DNA of 64,000 bases. Source: Wuchereria bancrofti. Its lineage: Eukaryota > Nematoda > Chromadorea > Rhabditida > Onchocercidae. Made by a program: the position numbers and the translations under genes. The stretch spans positions 11,409,776-11,473,775 of the forward strand of contig SSBO01000001.1 in assembly GCA_005281725.1 (NCBI GenBank). Reading direction: 5' to 3'. Shown here one piece after another: positions 38,881 to 51,007 of this stretch. Numbering within the stretch: position 1 is the stretch's first letter; the number at the start of each line of letters is the position of its first letter. The notes beneath the pieces are model-generated. The model saw nothing but the letters and a program-made list of their open reading frames with translations, was not told where the DNA came from and did no database searches.

Positions 38881-39155
38881 TTAGCTGACGTCTTCGGGGA
38901 TTGCAACCTGACCATTGATCAACTGCTGCAAATCTGCTGGTAATATGGGTGCTATGATAGTTCCAAGAAGACGACGGTCAATTATATTTAGATTACTGCT
39001 TTTGTTACCGGCAGTTTGGTTATGTGCTGTAATATACTTTTCCATTTCTACTAAAGTATCAGACAAGGTAAAATAACTTGCGTCCTTAGTAGATTGTGAT
39101 AGATAGTAATTGCCTTTGATAGGCAGTACCTTTTTAATAGGTAGTAAGTACGGAG
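38881..39155 (-). CDS. Orphan 3'-terminal exon, unknown protein
   Basis: On the minus strand a frame stays open from 39207 to a TAA at 38881, with ordinary protein-like composition and no low complexity (ends LLGTIIAPILPADLQQLING then QVAIPEDVS). A good acceptor TTATTTAG ends at 39156, giving an exon of about 91 codons starting PYLLPIKKVLPIKG. I do not recognise the family. No convincing 5' partner exon is visible. A chain of two tiny introns (about 38 and 44 bases) to an ATG near 39417 keeps frame but such introns would be unusually short. It lies head to head with the GalNAc-transferase first exon. Confidence 0.35.
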
Positions 39156-39236
39156 CTAAATAATTTAAAATGATTTGATTGGTGGATATGTTAACACAAT
39201 TATACTGCTATCAGTGATTTATCAAAAAGCGCAATT

Positions 39237-39268
39237 AGAAGCGCAGTTAACTTCTAATCTGCGCTTCT
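39237..39268. repeat. Perfect hairpin, 10-base arms
   Basis: AGAAGCGCAG (39237-39246) and CTGCGCTTCT (39259-39268) are exact reverse complements around a 12-base loop. A second overlapping pairing ATTAGAAG / CTTCTAAT is also possible. It sits just upstream of the orphan minus-strand exon. Confidence 0.7.
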
Positions 39269-39518
39269 TGAATAGAAATGGTAATGGGTTTTTTTTGTGC
39301 ATATGTGTAATGTTTTTCATTTTTGTATAACAGTTTAGCGCTATTCTGAAAATCCAAAAGTATATATTTCGTTTGTCTTTCACTTTTTCCAGAAGTTATT
39401 CCATTTTAGGATATCCATTTTAGGACTTTTATAATTAAAATTTACATAAATGTGATTAAAAATTTAATGATGGAAAAGGACTGGAATGTAAAAGGATGCA
39501 AAATTTTAGGTCCCTTCT

Positions 39519-42500
39519 ATGAGGCATTCTAGAATTGAATTACCAAAATTACATAAATTAGAAGGGTTCGGTCCTCCTGTGGTAATGAAACCTGCCATTG
39601 AAGTCGAGGAAAAATTTCCCGATGAAAATTACGATGTGAGGATTGAAAAGGTATATTCCTAAATTCGCTATCAGACAATTTTTATAATAGTAGAAAACTT
39701 TTCTGCATCGTTTTGATGAATGCAGAAAAAAGCAAAAAAAAAAAAAAGAAAATCGCTAAATGTAGAAGTAATTTTGGTGCCTTACTACCAAATTGTTATG
39801 GTGTGCGCTGCACCATTACAATATTTTAATGTGTGGATCTGTATAAAATGTGACAAACAGAACGCTTAATTCATGAAGCAGAAATTCTGCAATTAAAAAT
39901 TTATTTGTAGGGGAATATTCCTAAGCCAAACAAAGCTTTGTTCAATCCGGATTCTCCTATCTACAAATCGGGTGATGAAAACCAGCCGGGTGAAGGTGGA
40001 AAGGCAGTGATAATCGACAGAAACGTTAGTGTTTATAGTTTTATTTTCTTTTAATTTTACTGCAAATTTAGCTGAGTACAGACTTGCATATGAACATATG
40101 TTTTTCAGAAACTGACTCTGGATGAAAGAAGAATTTACGATGACGGATTTACCAAGAATGCTTTTAACCAATACATCTCAGATATGATTTCGATACACAG
40201 GAGTTTGCCTAGCTATATTGATGAAGAGTGAGTTATCTTCTATAGTTTTGTTTTTCTGTTGAGAAATTTATATCTTGTGAATTTTTATCTTCGTTTTTTT
40301 TTTTTTTTTTTTTTTTCTTCCTTAATAATAGGAAGAAAAAACAAGAAAAAAAAATAATTTAATCTAAAATCACTTTTTTCTCGTTGGATTAATTTTTATT
40401 GGTTCTTGAATTTTATGGAATTTTTTTTATCTGCATTTCTTCAAATGGCATTATCGTGATCAATATTTATTTGCTTGACTTTTATGTAGTTCTAGATGTA
40501 AAAACGAAAAATATGCAAGCGATCTTCCAAATACCTCGGTTGTTATATGTTTTCATAACGAAGCTTGGTCAGTTTTACTCCGAACTGTACACAGTGTACT
40601 TGAAAGGACACCGGAAAACTTACTTGCTGAACTTATTTTGGTTGATGATTTTTCGGACATGGCACATCTCAAGGTTTTTTCTACCTCAAAGTTCAGAAAG
40701 TTACATTGATAAATCTAGAAAACTTACAAATGCATTTTTGAGAAGTACATCTTAAACTTCTGAAAAAACTTTTCTCAATTTCCTTTTGCATTAAAATTCA
40801 GTGGATCCAATGATTTGGATATATTGAAAGCAATATGAAATTTCTTATATGTTTTCCCGTTCAAAATATATGCGTAAAATATAAGTTTTACGTTTTTTTT
40901 TAAAATATAAGTTTTAATAAACTTATAAAATATAAGTTAATAAATATAGGCAGATTTGGAAATTTATATGCGGCAATTTCCGAAAGTTCGTATTTTGCGC
41001 CTGGAAAAACGTGAGGGTCTAATAAGAGCTCGCATAAGAGGAGCTGCAATTTCAAAAGGTTCTGTGATAACATATCTCGATTCTCATTGCGAATGTTTGG
41101 AAGGTAATTTTATTTTCTTGTTGTTGAACTTTAAGCAAAGCTTTTAACTTTCCTTTATTTTGTATACATTATGAGCCCAGAATGTTGTATTAAAAAAAAA
41201 AAAAAAAATTTTAAGTAATGGAGAAAAATCATTTTTTATGAAGAATAATTTAGTCTCAGATGCCATTATGTTATATCTTAAAAAATTTTCAATATTGATT
41301 CAAAATACCACCAGGACAGTGTTTTAAAGTTCTGTTTCGTTTTAGGTTGGGTAGAACCTCTTTTGGACCGAATCAAAAAGAATCCGAAAACAGTGGTATG
41401 CCCTGTTATTGACGTGATTGATGATAACACCTTTGAGTACCACTACTCGAAGGCTTACTTCACGAATGTGGGTGGTTTCGATTGGTCATTACAGTTTAAT
41501 TGGCATGCCATCCCTGAGAAGGACCGTAAAGGTAGAAGGGACATTGATCCCGTCAAGTACGAGTTTTGACTTTAAAAGTTTTGTATGTTGAATAATTTAG
41601 CATCAGGGTCCATTAGATTTGTCTCGAAAGATATGAAGTTCAACTTACTTGAAACTTTTGATCCACCACTAAAAGAAGAGGTGAAAGAGAACAGAAAGCG
41701 GTTAGCATCGATTGTGTGATATAGGAATATTTGAAATTCCTTATTTTTTTCAGATCTCCAACTATGGCCGGTGGCCTTTTTTCCATCGATCGTACTTTTT
41801 TTGGAGAATTAGGTTCTTACGATCCTGGTCTCGATATTTGGGGTGGGGAAAATTTGGAACTTTCATTCAAAGTTAGTTGTTTTTGATCCTATTACTGATG
41901 GATGCAAAAATTTTTGAAAGTTTCTAAGATACTTTAACTAATAAGAAAAAAGTTTTCATGTGCTAATGGAGACTATTTTGATAATATAGGATTGACTTTC
42001 AATCATTATCTTTTTCTTTTTCACTTTTTTCCAGTGAAATAAATATTTGCTCTAGACTTGGATGTGTGGTGGAACACTGGAAATTGTTCCATGTAGCCAT
42101 GTTGGTCATATATTTCGCAAACGGTCACCTTATAAATGGCGTTCTGGTGTGAATGTTTTAAAGAGAAATTCTGTTCGGTTAGCTGAGGTGAGTTCACGAA
42201 TTTTTTTGATTCTGTACATTCTTGAATTGAATACGGCAGCAATTTTTATAAATTTTTGAAAAATTTCAGGGCAGTTTCTTAAGATTACGTTGTTGTTGTC
42301 TGCCTAATGAAAGGGTAAAGAAATGTATTTTAGGTATGGATGGACGAATACAAGAAGTACTACTACGAAAGAATTAATAACAACCTGGTAAAGTTTTTCA
42401 TTATTCAAAATACAGGGAGGAAATGTAGGAAAAGCGAACGTTTTTTGTGTCATTGATTAGTTTCCTTGTTCTGGTATGATTTGTGGAAATGGATCCCTAT

Positions 42501-45423
42501 TTTTGTTGATAGTTTCTCTTTATGAATTTTTTTTTTTTGTATTTTTATCCTCTGATACTTACCTCTTTTAAGTTTGGAAAGGAAAGCTACTTAATCCATA
42601 TATATATTATCAGCAAAAAAAAATATAAACGATAAATATAAATTACCATTCATTAATGATCAGGGTGATTTTGGTGATGTAAGCAGCAGGAAGGCACTGC
42701 GTAAGAAATTACAATGCAAATCTTTCAAGTGGTATTTGGATAATGTGTATCCAGAATTATTTGTTCCAGGAGATGCCATTGGAAAGGGAGAGGTACTTTT
42801 CTTCACCATAAAGATGTTACTTATTAAATTATTTACTGATATTCTTAACCTTTTGCTTCGGCATTTAGAATTTAAGCTTTTTTATTCGAATATTCCTCCA
42901 TTATTGTTTTTGAGCGCTGCAATTTGCTGATGCTTCGTTTCTTTTTTAGTTCTGGTGATGTTTCTCTTGTTTTTAGCGTTGTCCATCAGATTCGTAATAA
43001 CGTGTGTTTGTACGAACAGTTTGAGTACTAATCCATTAATTTTTTAACCGATGGAGGATGATGGATGCACTTTGTTTTACATGCACTTTTTAATTTCTAG
43101 TAGTTAAATCTTTTGTTTATACTACATTAATATCTTACATTTTGTCATTCCGAATTAATCCAAATCAATTCTCGTTAATTAGTCATCAAATGACGAAATA
43201 CAATCAACTTGGGTTACGGAGTTTTGCTGCTGATACTGGCCTGACTTGTAAAATACTTTTACGTAAGATTTTTAGTCTCAAGAAGTACTGAGTGAACGAT
43301 GGATTTATGTATTTCTTCTATCTGTACATTAATTATCCCTGTAGTGGCGAGAGTTATCGTAATAACTCTTAATTTAAGGGTTTATATGATAAATATATGT
43401 ATGTATCAGCAGGTTACTGGAGCAGATTATTTATTAATTTCTGCTTAACTTCTGCAGTGGTTTAAAGTTTTCAGTATTCATTAACACAAAGGGAGTAAAT
43501 GGGAAGATCACTTTCAGATTCGTAATAAAGGCGAAGTGGCAGGGGATGTTGTCCAACATTGCTTGGATAGTGAGGTGGGCGAAGATATTCAAAAAGTCGT
43601 GGTTGCGTATCCATGCCACAAAAGTGGTGGTAACCAGGTTCCTTAATTCAAGCACTGAATGATTTTTTTTTTTCTTTTTGATTATAATACTACTGAAAAG
43701 TGACTCACAAAAGTGTCTCACATTGTTTAAGCTAATCAACTTAGTGACAGGCTTTCTCTGCAGTAATTTCTTTTGTTTTTAACGACCGGTTTGCTGCATA
43801 TTTTGTTCTTGTTTGAGCAATACAGCTGTGAACTATTCGTTAGCACTAGAAAGACTGTATTAAGATGGCACGTGCTTATTGGAATCTGCGCATGGTCTGT
43901 TTTGCATATAGGAAATAATTTTGGGTAAAATTTTTTGGTGTAGTTATTGTTGCTTGCAGCTTCTGTTTCTCAATATTTGATGTTTCATTTTTTGTCCGTG
44001 TTTGTTATTTCTTTTTATGTCAGTATTGCAGCAGTATCCATTGAAAACTATCGCTGTTTTCTTTTTTTTTTTTTTATTTCTTTGGATAGGAAGTTGTCGT
44101 GCGAAAAATTCATGAAGTATTTACTTCATGAAAGGAATAACATGCATCTCTATAGATTCGCAACAGAGGAGGCAGATCGAAGAATTGTTTAGATTGGGCA
44201 TCACATGGAAAGCAAAGATCGGCAAATGTGGGTCTGTACTGGTGTCATAAAAAGGGCGGTAATCAGGTATATTTCATCGCTTTGATATGGTTTGCAATGT
44301 ATGTTACACTTTTTTACTTTTTTGTTGAGAACGTAATAAGTTACTACTTTCAAAATATTTCTTATACGTGTAGTAGTAGTGTTTTGGAAAGCAGTTATTT
44401 CTTGTTTACTCTCACTTGTTAGGATAATGCAAGAGTACTTGCTAGAAGCAAAAACGATCAGTATATCCTGTTTGAATTCTTTAGGATTTCTGACGCATAG
44501 AGTAAAGATATGTATATGTTAAAATAAGACTGTTAAATCTGTCTGCTCATTTCGTTAAAAGTCATTCTATCCAAATAATTGAGAATTAGAAACGTCTTTT
44601 TTTATTCTTTCACTTCTTATAATATGTGATAGCTATTTTTAAGAAACAATTGCAGTTTTACTCACATCCGATATTCTTTTTCTTTCGTTTTTAATTCATT
44701 TCCTGACTCTTATGAGTTGTTTTTACATCTATAATGACGCCAAGCTTCCTGATTAGCTTTCCGTCGCCAAGAATGCTGCAAGCAAAACAAATTTTTATAG
44801 CTTACGAGAAAAAACAAGTTGAAAAGAATTGAAGCTTAGTATTCTGATTCTACAAGTCTAATATTTAAGAAGCTCTCATTTGCGCAGATTCCGAGAAAAG
44901 CATTTTTACAGTTGTCAAACTATACTTATTTTTCTATATTCAAATATTTTTTTATAAAGTTGTTTATGCAGTATTGGATGCTAAGTAAGGATGGTGAAAT
45001 ACGAAGAGATGAGTCGTGTATTGACTATGCTGGTGCCGATGTTATGGTTTATCCTTGTCATGGAATGAAAGGTAATCAAGAATGGAAATATCTTCCTGAT
45101 GTGAGTTCATTCTTTTTATATGTAAAATTTTTGACCAAATAGGTAACAATACTGCTAATGCGATATGATTAGTTACTCATTTATTCGATTTTTATGTACT
45201 ATTCTTTGTAATATTTTTCTTTGTCGAGAAAGGATCAAAGCTGTCTAAATCTCATATTCTGTAGGAAAGTCAAATTCTTCACGTCATTACGAGCAAATGT
45301 TTGGAAATGTCGAGAGATGGTAGCAAATTAATGATGAATGTTTGTGATCAAACAAATCTATATCAGCATTGGTTGATTCAAGAATTCAATCGAACATTAG
45401 CTAGACAGTACAAATTATTGTAA
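39519..45423 (+). CDS. gly-5: Polypeptide GalNAc-transferase (GLY-5-like)
   Basis: Starts mucin-type O-glycosylation by moving GalNAc from UDP-GalNAc to Ser/Thr in the Golgi. Exons: 39519-39650, 39911-40024, 40109-40227, 40496-40673, 40950-41103, 41346-41556, 41754-41871, 42056-42187, 42334-42387, 42664-42792, then 43518-43637 or 44156-44266, then 44972-45100 and 45265-45423; 582 or 579 residues. Motifs: [31 protein letters not shown], metal-binding DSH (225-227), [18 protein letters not shown] (332-336), and [14 protein letters not shown], all of GT27. The ricin-like lectin domain follows with QYW, QEW and QHW. The expected N-terminal cytosolic tail and membrane anchor are absent from this model, so a 5' exon is probably missing. 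Assignment to GLY-5 rests on the [15 protein letters not shown] loop and on the alternative lectin exons that C. elegans gly-5 is known for. Confidence 0.9.
42990..43031 (+). pseudogene. Relic of a third lectin exon
   Basis: CAG|ATTCGTAATAA is the same opening as the alternative exon at 43518, in the same phase, coding [13 protein letters not shown] before a stop. No Cys-Leu-Asp motif and no good donor follow. It looks like a decayed duplicate of the alternative exon, or a truncating exon. Confidence 0.4.
43518..43637 (+). CDS. Alternative lectin exon, version A (of gly-5-like gene)
   Basis: 120 bases, phase 0 at both ends, 40 residues, opening [10 protein letters not shown] and containing HCLDSEV and [10 protein letters not shown]. 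It supplies the CLD motif and second Cys of the first lectin repeat; the next exon begins YW, so the QxW motif is completed across the junction. Acceptor CTTTCAG, donor CAG|GTTCCT. Interchangeable with 44156-44266. Confidence 0.8.
44156..44266 (+). CDS. Alternative lectin exon, version B (of gly-5-like gene)
   Basis: 111 bases, phase 0 at both ends, 37 residues, opening [14 protein letters not shown] and ending [10 protein letters not shown]. It is homologous to 43518-43637 at both ends and diverged in the middle, which forms a sugar-binding repeat. Acceptor TCTATAG, donor CAG|GTATAT. Using both exons together would duplicate the repeat, so mutually exclusive use is likely. Confidence 0.8.
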
Positions 45424-47536
45424 GTCAAAGTAAAGATGAGTTAAGTAAAGAAAAAGAAGAAAAGTCATAGGAAAAGTTATTGTTTAATACTGGGCAAATT
45501 TTAGTTTCCTATCAGTTTAAATCATGCATCATATTATTATTTGAAGAATGCTGTTACCAGTGTCTTACTTGCTATTTCACTACGTTTTAGTGTGTTTTAG
45601 AGCAAAGAAAGGCTTCTTCTCTTTCCACTTTCAGAAACAAATGAGCTCATAATGTTGTATTCTACATAATTCACTTATTTTTATCAGCCTTTTTTTTTAA
45701 AAAATAACTATGCAACTGTAGTTTGTTCATGGGAAATAGAACGATGAATCCCATTTAATTGTAGAGAAAAAAATTATCAATTTATTAAAAATTATCAAAA
45801 TTATCTTGTTTTATCACTGAATCAGAATTATTTTCTATAGGATATAAGATAATCATCATTTATATGCTTTTTTGTTTCTTTTCTTTTTTTTTTTGTATTT
45901 TTATATGTTTTCGGAGAGAAATGTTCTGTTATGTTTATTTCATGTCTTTCGAATGATTGCATTTTATTTTCTCTTATCTTGACATATTACAATTCTTTTT
46001 CACTTTCTTTTCTTTCCTTCCATTCATAATCACTGCTGAAATTTTTTATAGTCTAACATTACTGAAAAGTTCATTGATTTGTTTGTCCATTTTCTTCTTA
46101 CATATTACAATAGGAATAATGGTTGCTTATTACTGATATAAGATAATTCCTACATTCTCATAATTTATCAATTGAATTACAATAGAAAGAAAAATGGCAT
46201 AGAATTTTGTAATAGAATGTGAAAATGATAACCAACTAATCATAGAAAAAAGAAGAATGTTCCATTCGCATTATATTTGAACAAGCAATCACATATGTCT
46301 TATCACTTGCTGTACGTTCCTTTTGACAGCTATGCTGTGATGTCATACTTTCACTATCTTTTTATCACTTATTTCTATTTCCGGTGTTTTCACTTCTTTG
46401 TAGCCAAGCTTTATTCATTTCGTTTTTTGATTCTAATCGTTCCAAATATTCCATCTCACTTATTTATCTCTTCCTGATATTTCAGATTAAAAAAGTAGGG
46501 AAGTGGAGAGCTTTCTTAAATATGCCAAAGGGGGTACAGAAGTTATTTATTCTTCCGAATAATAATAAATTGGGTGTTATTCTTAACTAATAACGAACTT
46601 GAGAAAGTTTTTAATGTTTAAGTGAAAATAATATATTTTATCTTCTGCTTCTTTTTTTTTTTTCACTTTTTGCAAATGTTCCTTATTCCAATGTCAAAGC
46701 CTTTCATATACATGCAGTAAGTGAAAATTAATACTACATATATGATGTATTGATATTGCTCTAGTGCATCACTTCACTGATTCATGTTCTGTTATATTTA
46801 TTTTTGATGATATTTTTGATAGTTTATTTATAATGCATTCATCGATTTTTAAACTGTTTTGATAGCATTGAATTTTTTGGTTTACAGGAAAAAGTGAATT
46901 AAAATCTCTATAGTAAGAAGTTACTCTTCAAAAACATTTAACTTCTATACAGTGAAAATTTAAAATTAACACTTAATTCTTTGCTTTTCAAGAAGGTTGT
47001 TGAAAGTTTCAGTCATTACTGAAGTGGAGCAGAATTATGCGTTATTTCATTCCCAAAATTTTCTTAAAGTTTTTTTTTTGTCTCAGAAAACCTCTTTCGA
47101 TATTGAAGGAATTGTTTTTGAAACATTTTTATATTTGATTGATTTATTATATATTTATTTGTTAATCAATTTAAAACGAGTTTTTCTTATATTCATCTTA
47201 TTTATTACCTTTAGTTTTGTATTCCATTCCTTAATTTTTCCTCTATTGTCATAGCATATATGTGCCTTTTCCATTCCCTTTTTTCTATTTTTATTGTAAT
47301 AAAAACTTTTAAAAAGATCTCAGTTTTCTTTGAAGAGGCAATTTACCTGTTGGTTATTTTGATTTTCACTATTGTGCAACAACTATGGCATTTAAATGCA
47401 TTTGATGGTTTTCAATAATATATCAAAGACAGAGCTTTTTCAATAATAATGATAATTTTTTTTTCTTTTTTTTTTTGCATCGAGTTGAACTGTTCAGTGA
47501 GAAATGAACTCATGATTTACAATTCGTCGGATTGTC
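45424..47536. other. Spacer between GalNAc-transferase and SAM carrier
   Basis: About 2.1 kb with T-rich runs and no exon I can support. Short open frames here are hydrophobic by T-richness alone. A TTCAG acceptor at 47491-47499 precedes the carrier start by about 40 bases, with an upstream ATG-AAC-TCA-TGA mini-frame between. Confidence 0.45.
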
Positions 47537-50500
47537 ATGGATTGGTTTGGTCGACCGTTATTTTGTGGTGCTACTGCTGGATTGGTTGTAGACTTAACAT
47601 TGTACCCACTGGATACTATAAAGACTAGACTACAAAGTTCTGAGGTAATAATACAATCATTTATTGTACCATACATCCTACACATCCATTTATGTCTGTA
47701 CGATAAAACTTTGAACATAGTAAAATTTCAGTGTATTTTACTTTTCGCATTTTAACTTGTCATACTGACTGGTAGGCTTTTTACATTTGCAGTGCAAAGT
47801 AGGAATATATGATGCAGAAGATATTCTTGTAAACTCTTTGACTCGCTGTAATATTTCAGGGATTTGCCGCTGCAGGTGGATTACGAAATATCTACCGCGG
47901 TATGGGATCGGTGGTTATTGGTTCCGCACCGAGTGCAGCACTGTTCTTTTCTACATATAATACGCTAAAACGAATAGCCGACAAAGAATGCAAGTAAATA
48001 ATTGTGATTAAAATAGCATTTGATGGATACTGCTATTGTTATATTGTGTGACAGTAGTTAGAACTATAAGCTAATTGAAATAAGCCATTAGGATATAATA
48101 AACTCTGTGAAAACTTACTTTTCTCAAACTATAAGTGTTAACAGTATAAATTAAGTGTCTTCCATTGTTTTGCCAAGTTGTTAAATCCCTTATCGTTCTC
48201 TTTAGTTGTAACAGAATGATATCAAATAATATTTTTGAAATGCTGATCAATATATTTTCCCGTTGCATATTTTATGTTTCAAATATTAGATCCATTTCAT
48301 TGCACTGATTTTGGTAAAGTAAAACATTTTTCAGCAGTGGCTGTGAACGCAAGTGCAGCTAGTTTTTCGGAAGTTATTGCTTGCATTGTACGCGTACCTA
48401 CCGAACTAGTGAAACAACGTGCGCAGGCAAAACATGTCCATCATTTGGGCACAATTTGTCGAATGATTTATGATCGAAGTGGTATATTTTCTTGTGCATT
48501 ACAGTGGCCGATTTGAAATTCGTAGTTCAAATAATCCCTTTGCAAGTGACCAAAATTATCTGTATATTTTGCAGTTTGATAGGATTATATGATATTTATG
48601 AAATTAATAGTTGAAATTGTTAAAATTTTGGGAGCTTAGAATGGATGTACTGGTGAATCTTCAAAGTTTCTTGATTTACACTCCTTCCATGATACCTTGC
48701 TCACTAAAGAGTCACTTAAAACTTTTGAATTTTTCTTTATTCTTTTATTAATCAGCAGATTATGCTAAATTTCTATCGTTTTTCTATTATTAGAATTCGT
48801 TTTTAGTTGGAAGATTGACTCTTTGTTCAACAAGATGCATTCAAAGTTCATCTGTTGCTAACGATATTCTGTACGAATTATCTGAGGCTTAGATATTACT
48901 TTTGTTAAAAATAATTTTTAATTTTTTGTACAATTTGCCTTCTTTCTGGATTTAGAATGCTTTTTCAATTTCTTTCCAGGATTCATTGGATTCTATCAGG
49001 GTTTCTTCAGTACCGTGTTCCGGGAAATCCCATTTTCGCTGATCGAATTCCCTCTTTGGGAACTTTTAAAGCAAGAAGTAGCAAGGTTTGTTTCACTCAC
49101 TTATTTAATGTGTATTCTTTAAAATTTAAAGTTATTTTAACATTGTTCGCAAGATCACAAAGCCCCTGGCTTTCTGATTAAACGAAGTCTTAATTGGAAG
49201 TAGCAGTAGTGCACCTATTAGTAAAAGTTTGATATTTCGTAATCAAAAAGATGTATTACCACAGCTCAAATAAACTGGATTAAATTTTATCTTCCAGCCA
49301 TTTGAAAGACTGCACAAGTGGTTATATAAAGCTTCTATTTTTTTTTTACACTTTTTATATTTCCATTTTCCCCTTAATGATTAACGTGTCCATTACAACA
49401 ACTACGTGATCGAGTTATGTTACCTGCGTATCTTGAACAGGATCGTTTCCTCCTGGCGTAATGATAAATGTTCTTGACTAATTTCCGATTCCAGCTATTA
49501 ATTTATTTTTTATTTTACTATACATTATCAGAGGTTCTAGGATGAACTTATTTGTGTGACTTTCCTCACCAAACTGTCATTTAGTAACAGAAACATTTCG
49601 GATTCAAATCATTACATTTGCGAGTCCTACGTATTTTATGCCATTGTAGAAGCGTTAGCTAAATTATCCACTAACATATAATAACAATTTAATCACTATC
49701 AACATTTCCCTAAAATATTTGCTATCATACAGAAGAACTGTCAAATTGAATCCGTTACGATCTATGCAATAAAATGAACTGTTTCACTCAAGTTGCTAAA
49801 GTAAATATTGTGTTGGACAAAACACTGTTGAGAATTGAAGTTTCTGTCAATAAAACCTATCTTAAAAGATATGCATACCTTCGTCGTTATTACTGCTGTT
49901 TTAACTTCAACCTAATATTGGACATATTGTAAAGAGCTTGCGTTAAAATTATATTGGACATATTGTAAAGAGCTTGCGTTAAAATTAGTTACTTAGTTTT
50001 TCATCGTATCTTTCGTCATTTGCTTCCAGTAAAAATAATTTACAGGTTTGGATTGCAATAGCCTTCGTATTTGCTCAGTTTCATTTGCTGATCGTTCTGT
50101 CCGCATACTCACTTTCATTCACTCATCACTTTCAGTTTACATATTCCTGCAATTTATGTATTGTTTCAGCTAATAAATTGCTACTAACTGATGCTCTCTT
50201 ACTAAAACACATAATTTCAAGATTCCGTGTTTTGTCAGATTATTCTCCCAACGTAAAATTGTCGGTTTTGAATATGCAAAATGAATTTCGATTAAGTGTT
50301 TGCATACGTAGCATAGTGTTAAACTAGCACATAATGGTTAAAGAGATAACGTAAAGAAGTCTCCACTGTTCATTTTGTACTTTTGATGTTCATCTTGCAC
50401 TTTTAATACTCTCCTAAAACCATTGTGAGAATGAATCTACTCTATCCTGAACTGTTAACCTAGATTTCTAATTGGTTCTGGTAGCTAGGACATTTCATCT

Positions 50501-50820
50501 TCATCACTACACTAAAATATTTTAGAATTCGAAGAAGGCAGTGTACACCATTAGAATCAGCAGCATGTGGTAGTGTATCGGGAAGTATAGCTGCAGCTAT
50601 GACAACACCTTTTGATGTGGTAAAAACACGAATAATGTTGAGTGAAAACTCTTCACATTCAGGGATACCGACAACATTGGCAAAAATATGGACAACTTCT
50701 GGATACCGAGGACTCTATGCTGGTGTCTTACCTCGTTCCATTTGGATGGGTATCGGCGGCTTCGTTTTTTTTGGTGCTTATGAGGCGGCTATGCTGCTCA
50801 CCGGAAATTTATTTTCCTAA
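47537..50820 (+). CDS. Mitochondrial S-adenosylmethionine carrier (SLC25A26)
   Basis: Five exons: 47537-47644, 47860-47989, 48290-48481, 48980-49085 and 50526-50820; 276 residues against 274 in human. An inner-membrane carrier that brings S-adenosylmethionine into mitochondria in exchange for S-adenosylhomocysteine, for mtRNA and protein methylation and lipoate/CoQ synthesis. The three carrier repeats each have the PX[DE]XX[KR] signature: PLDTIK, PTELVK and PFDVVK. Specific matches to human are [44 protein letters not shown], and [14 protein letters not shown]. Intron 2 (47990-48289) keeps the frame only with a GC donor (GAAT|GCAAGT); the neighbouring GT would shift frame and break the second repeat. 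Ends tail to tail with the PI-PLC X gene. Confidence 0.9.
49915..49986. repeat. Perfect 36-base tandem duplication
   Basis: Two identical adjacent 36-base copies (49915-49950 and 49951-49986), each containing GACATATTGTAAAGAGCTTG. In intron 4 of the SAM carrier. Perfect identity suggests a recent event or an assembly artefact. Confidence 0.9.
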
Positions 50821-51007
50821 CTTGTTCTGGAATTTTCTTATTATTATGCCGAATTTTAGAAGAAAGTTTAAGCAATTAGTTCTGAGATTTTTAATACGTC
50901 AAATTTGAACAAATTTATAAACAATTCATTAACAATTGTTACACGAGAAATATTTATATTACACTTAAATATATGGTATTAATGGTCATATCAGTATACC
51001 TCTTTTA

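Noticed and set aside
40399..40755. 118-residue plus-strand frame overlapping the GalNAc-transferase
   Set aside because: It is out of frame with exon 40496-40673, which encodes the conserved [12 protein letters not shown] motif.
42270..42314. Possible 45-base exon in the GalNAc-transferase, bounded by TTTCAG and AGG|GTAAAG
   Set aside because: The following intron would be only 19 bases, and read-through puts exon 42334-42387 out of frame. The direct junction 42187-42334 gives the conserved [15 protein letters not shown].
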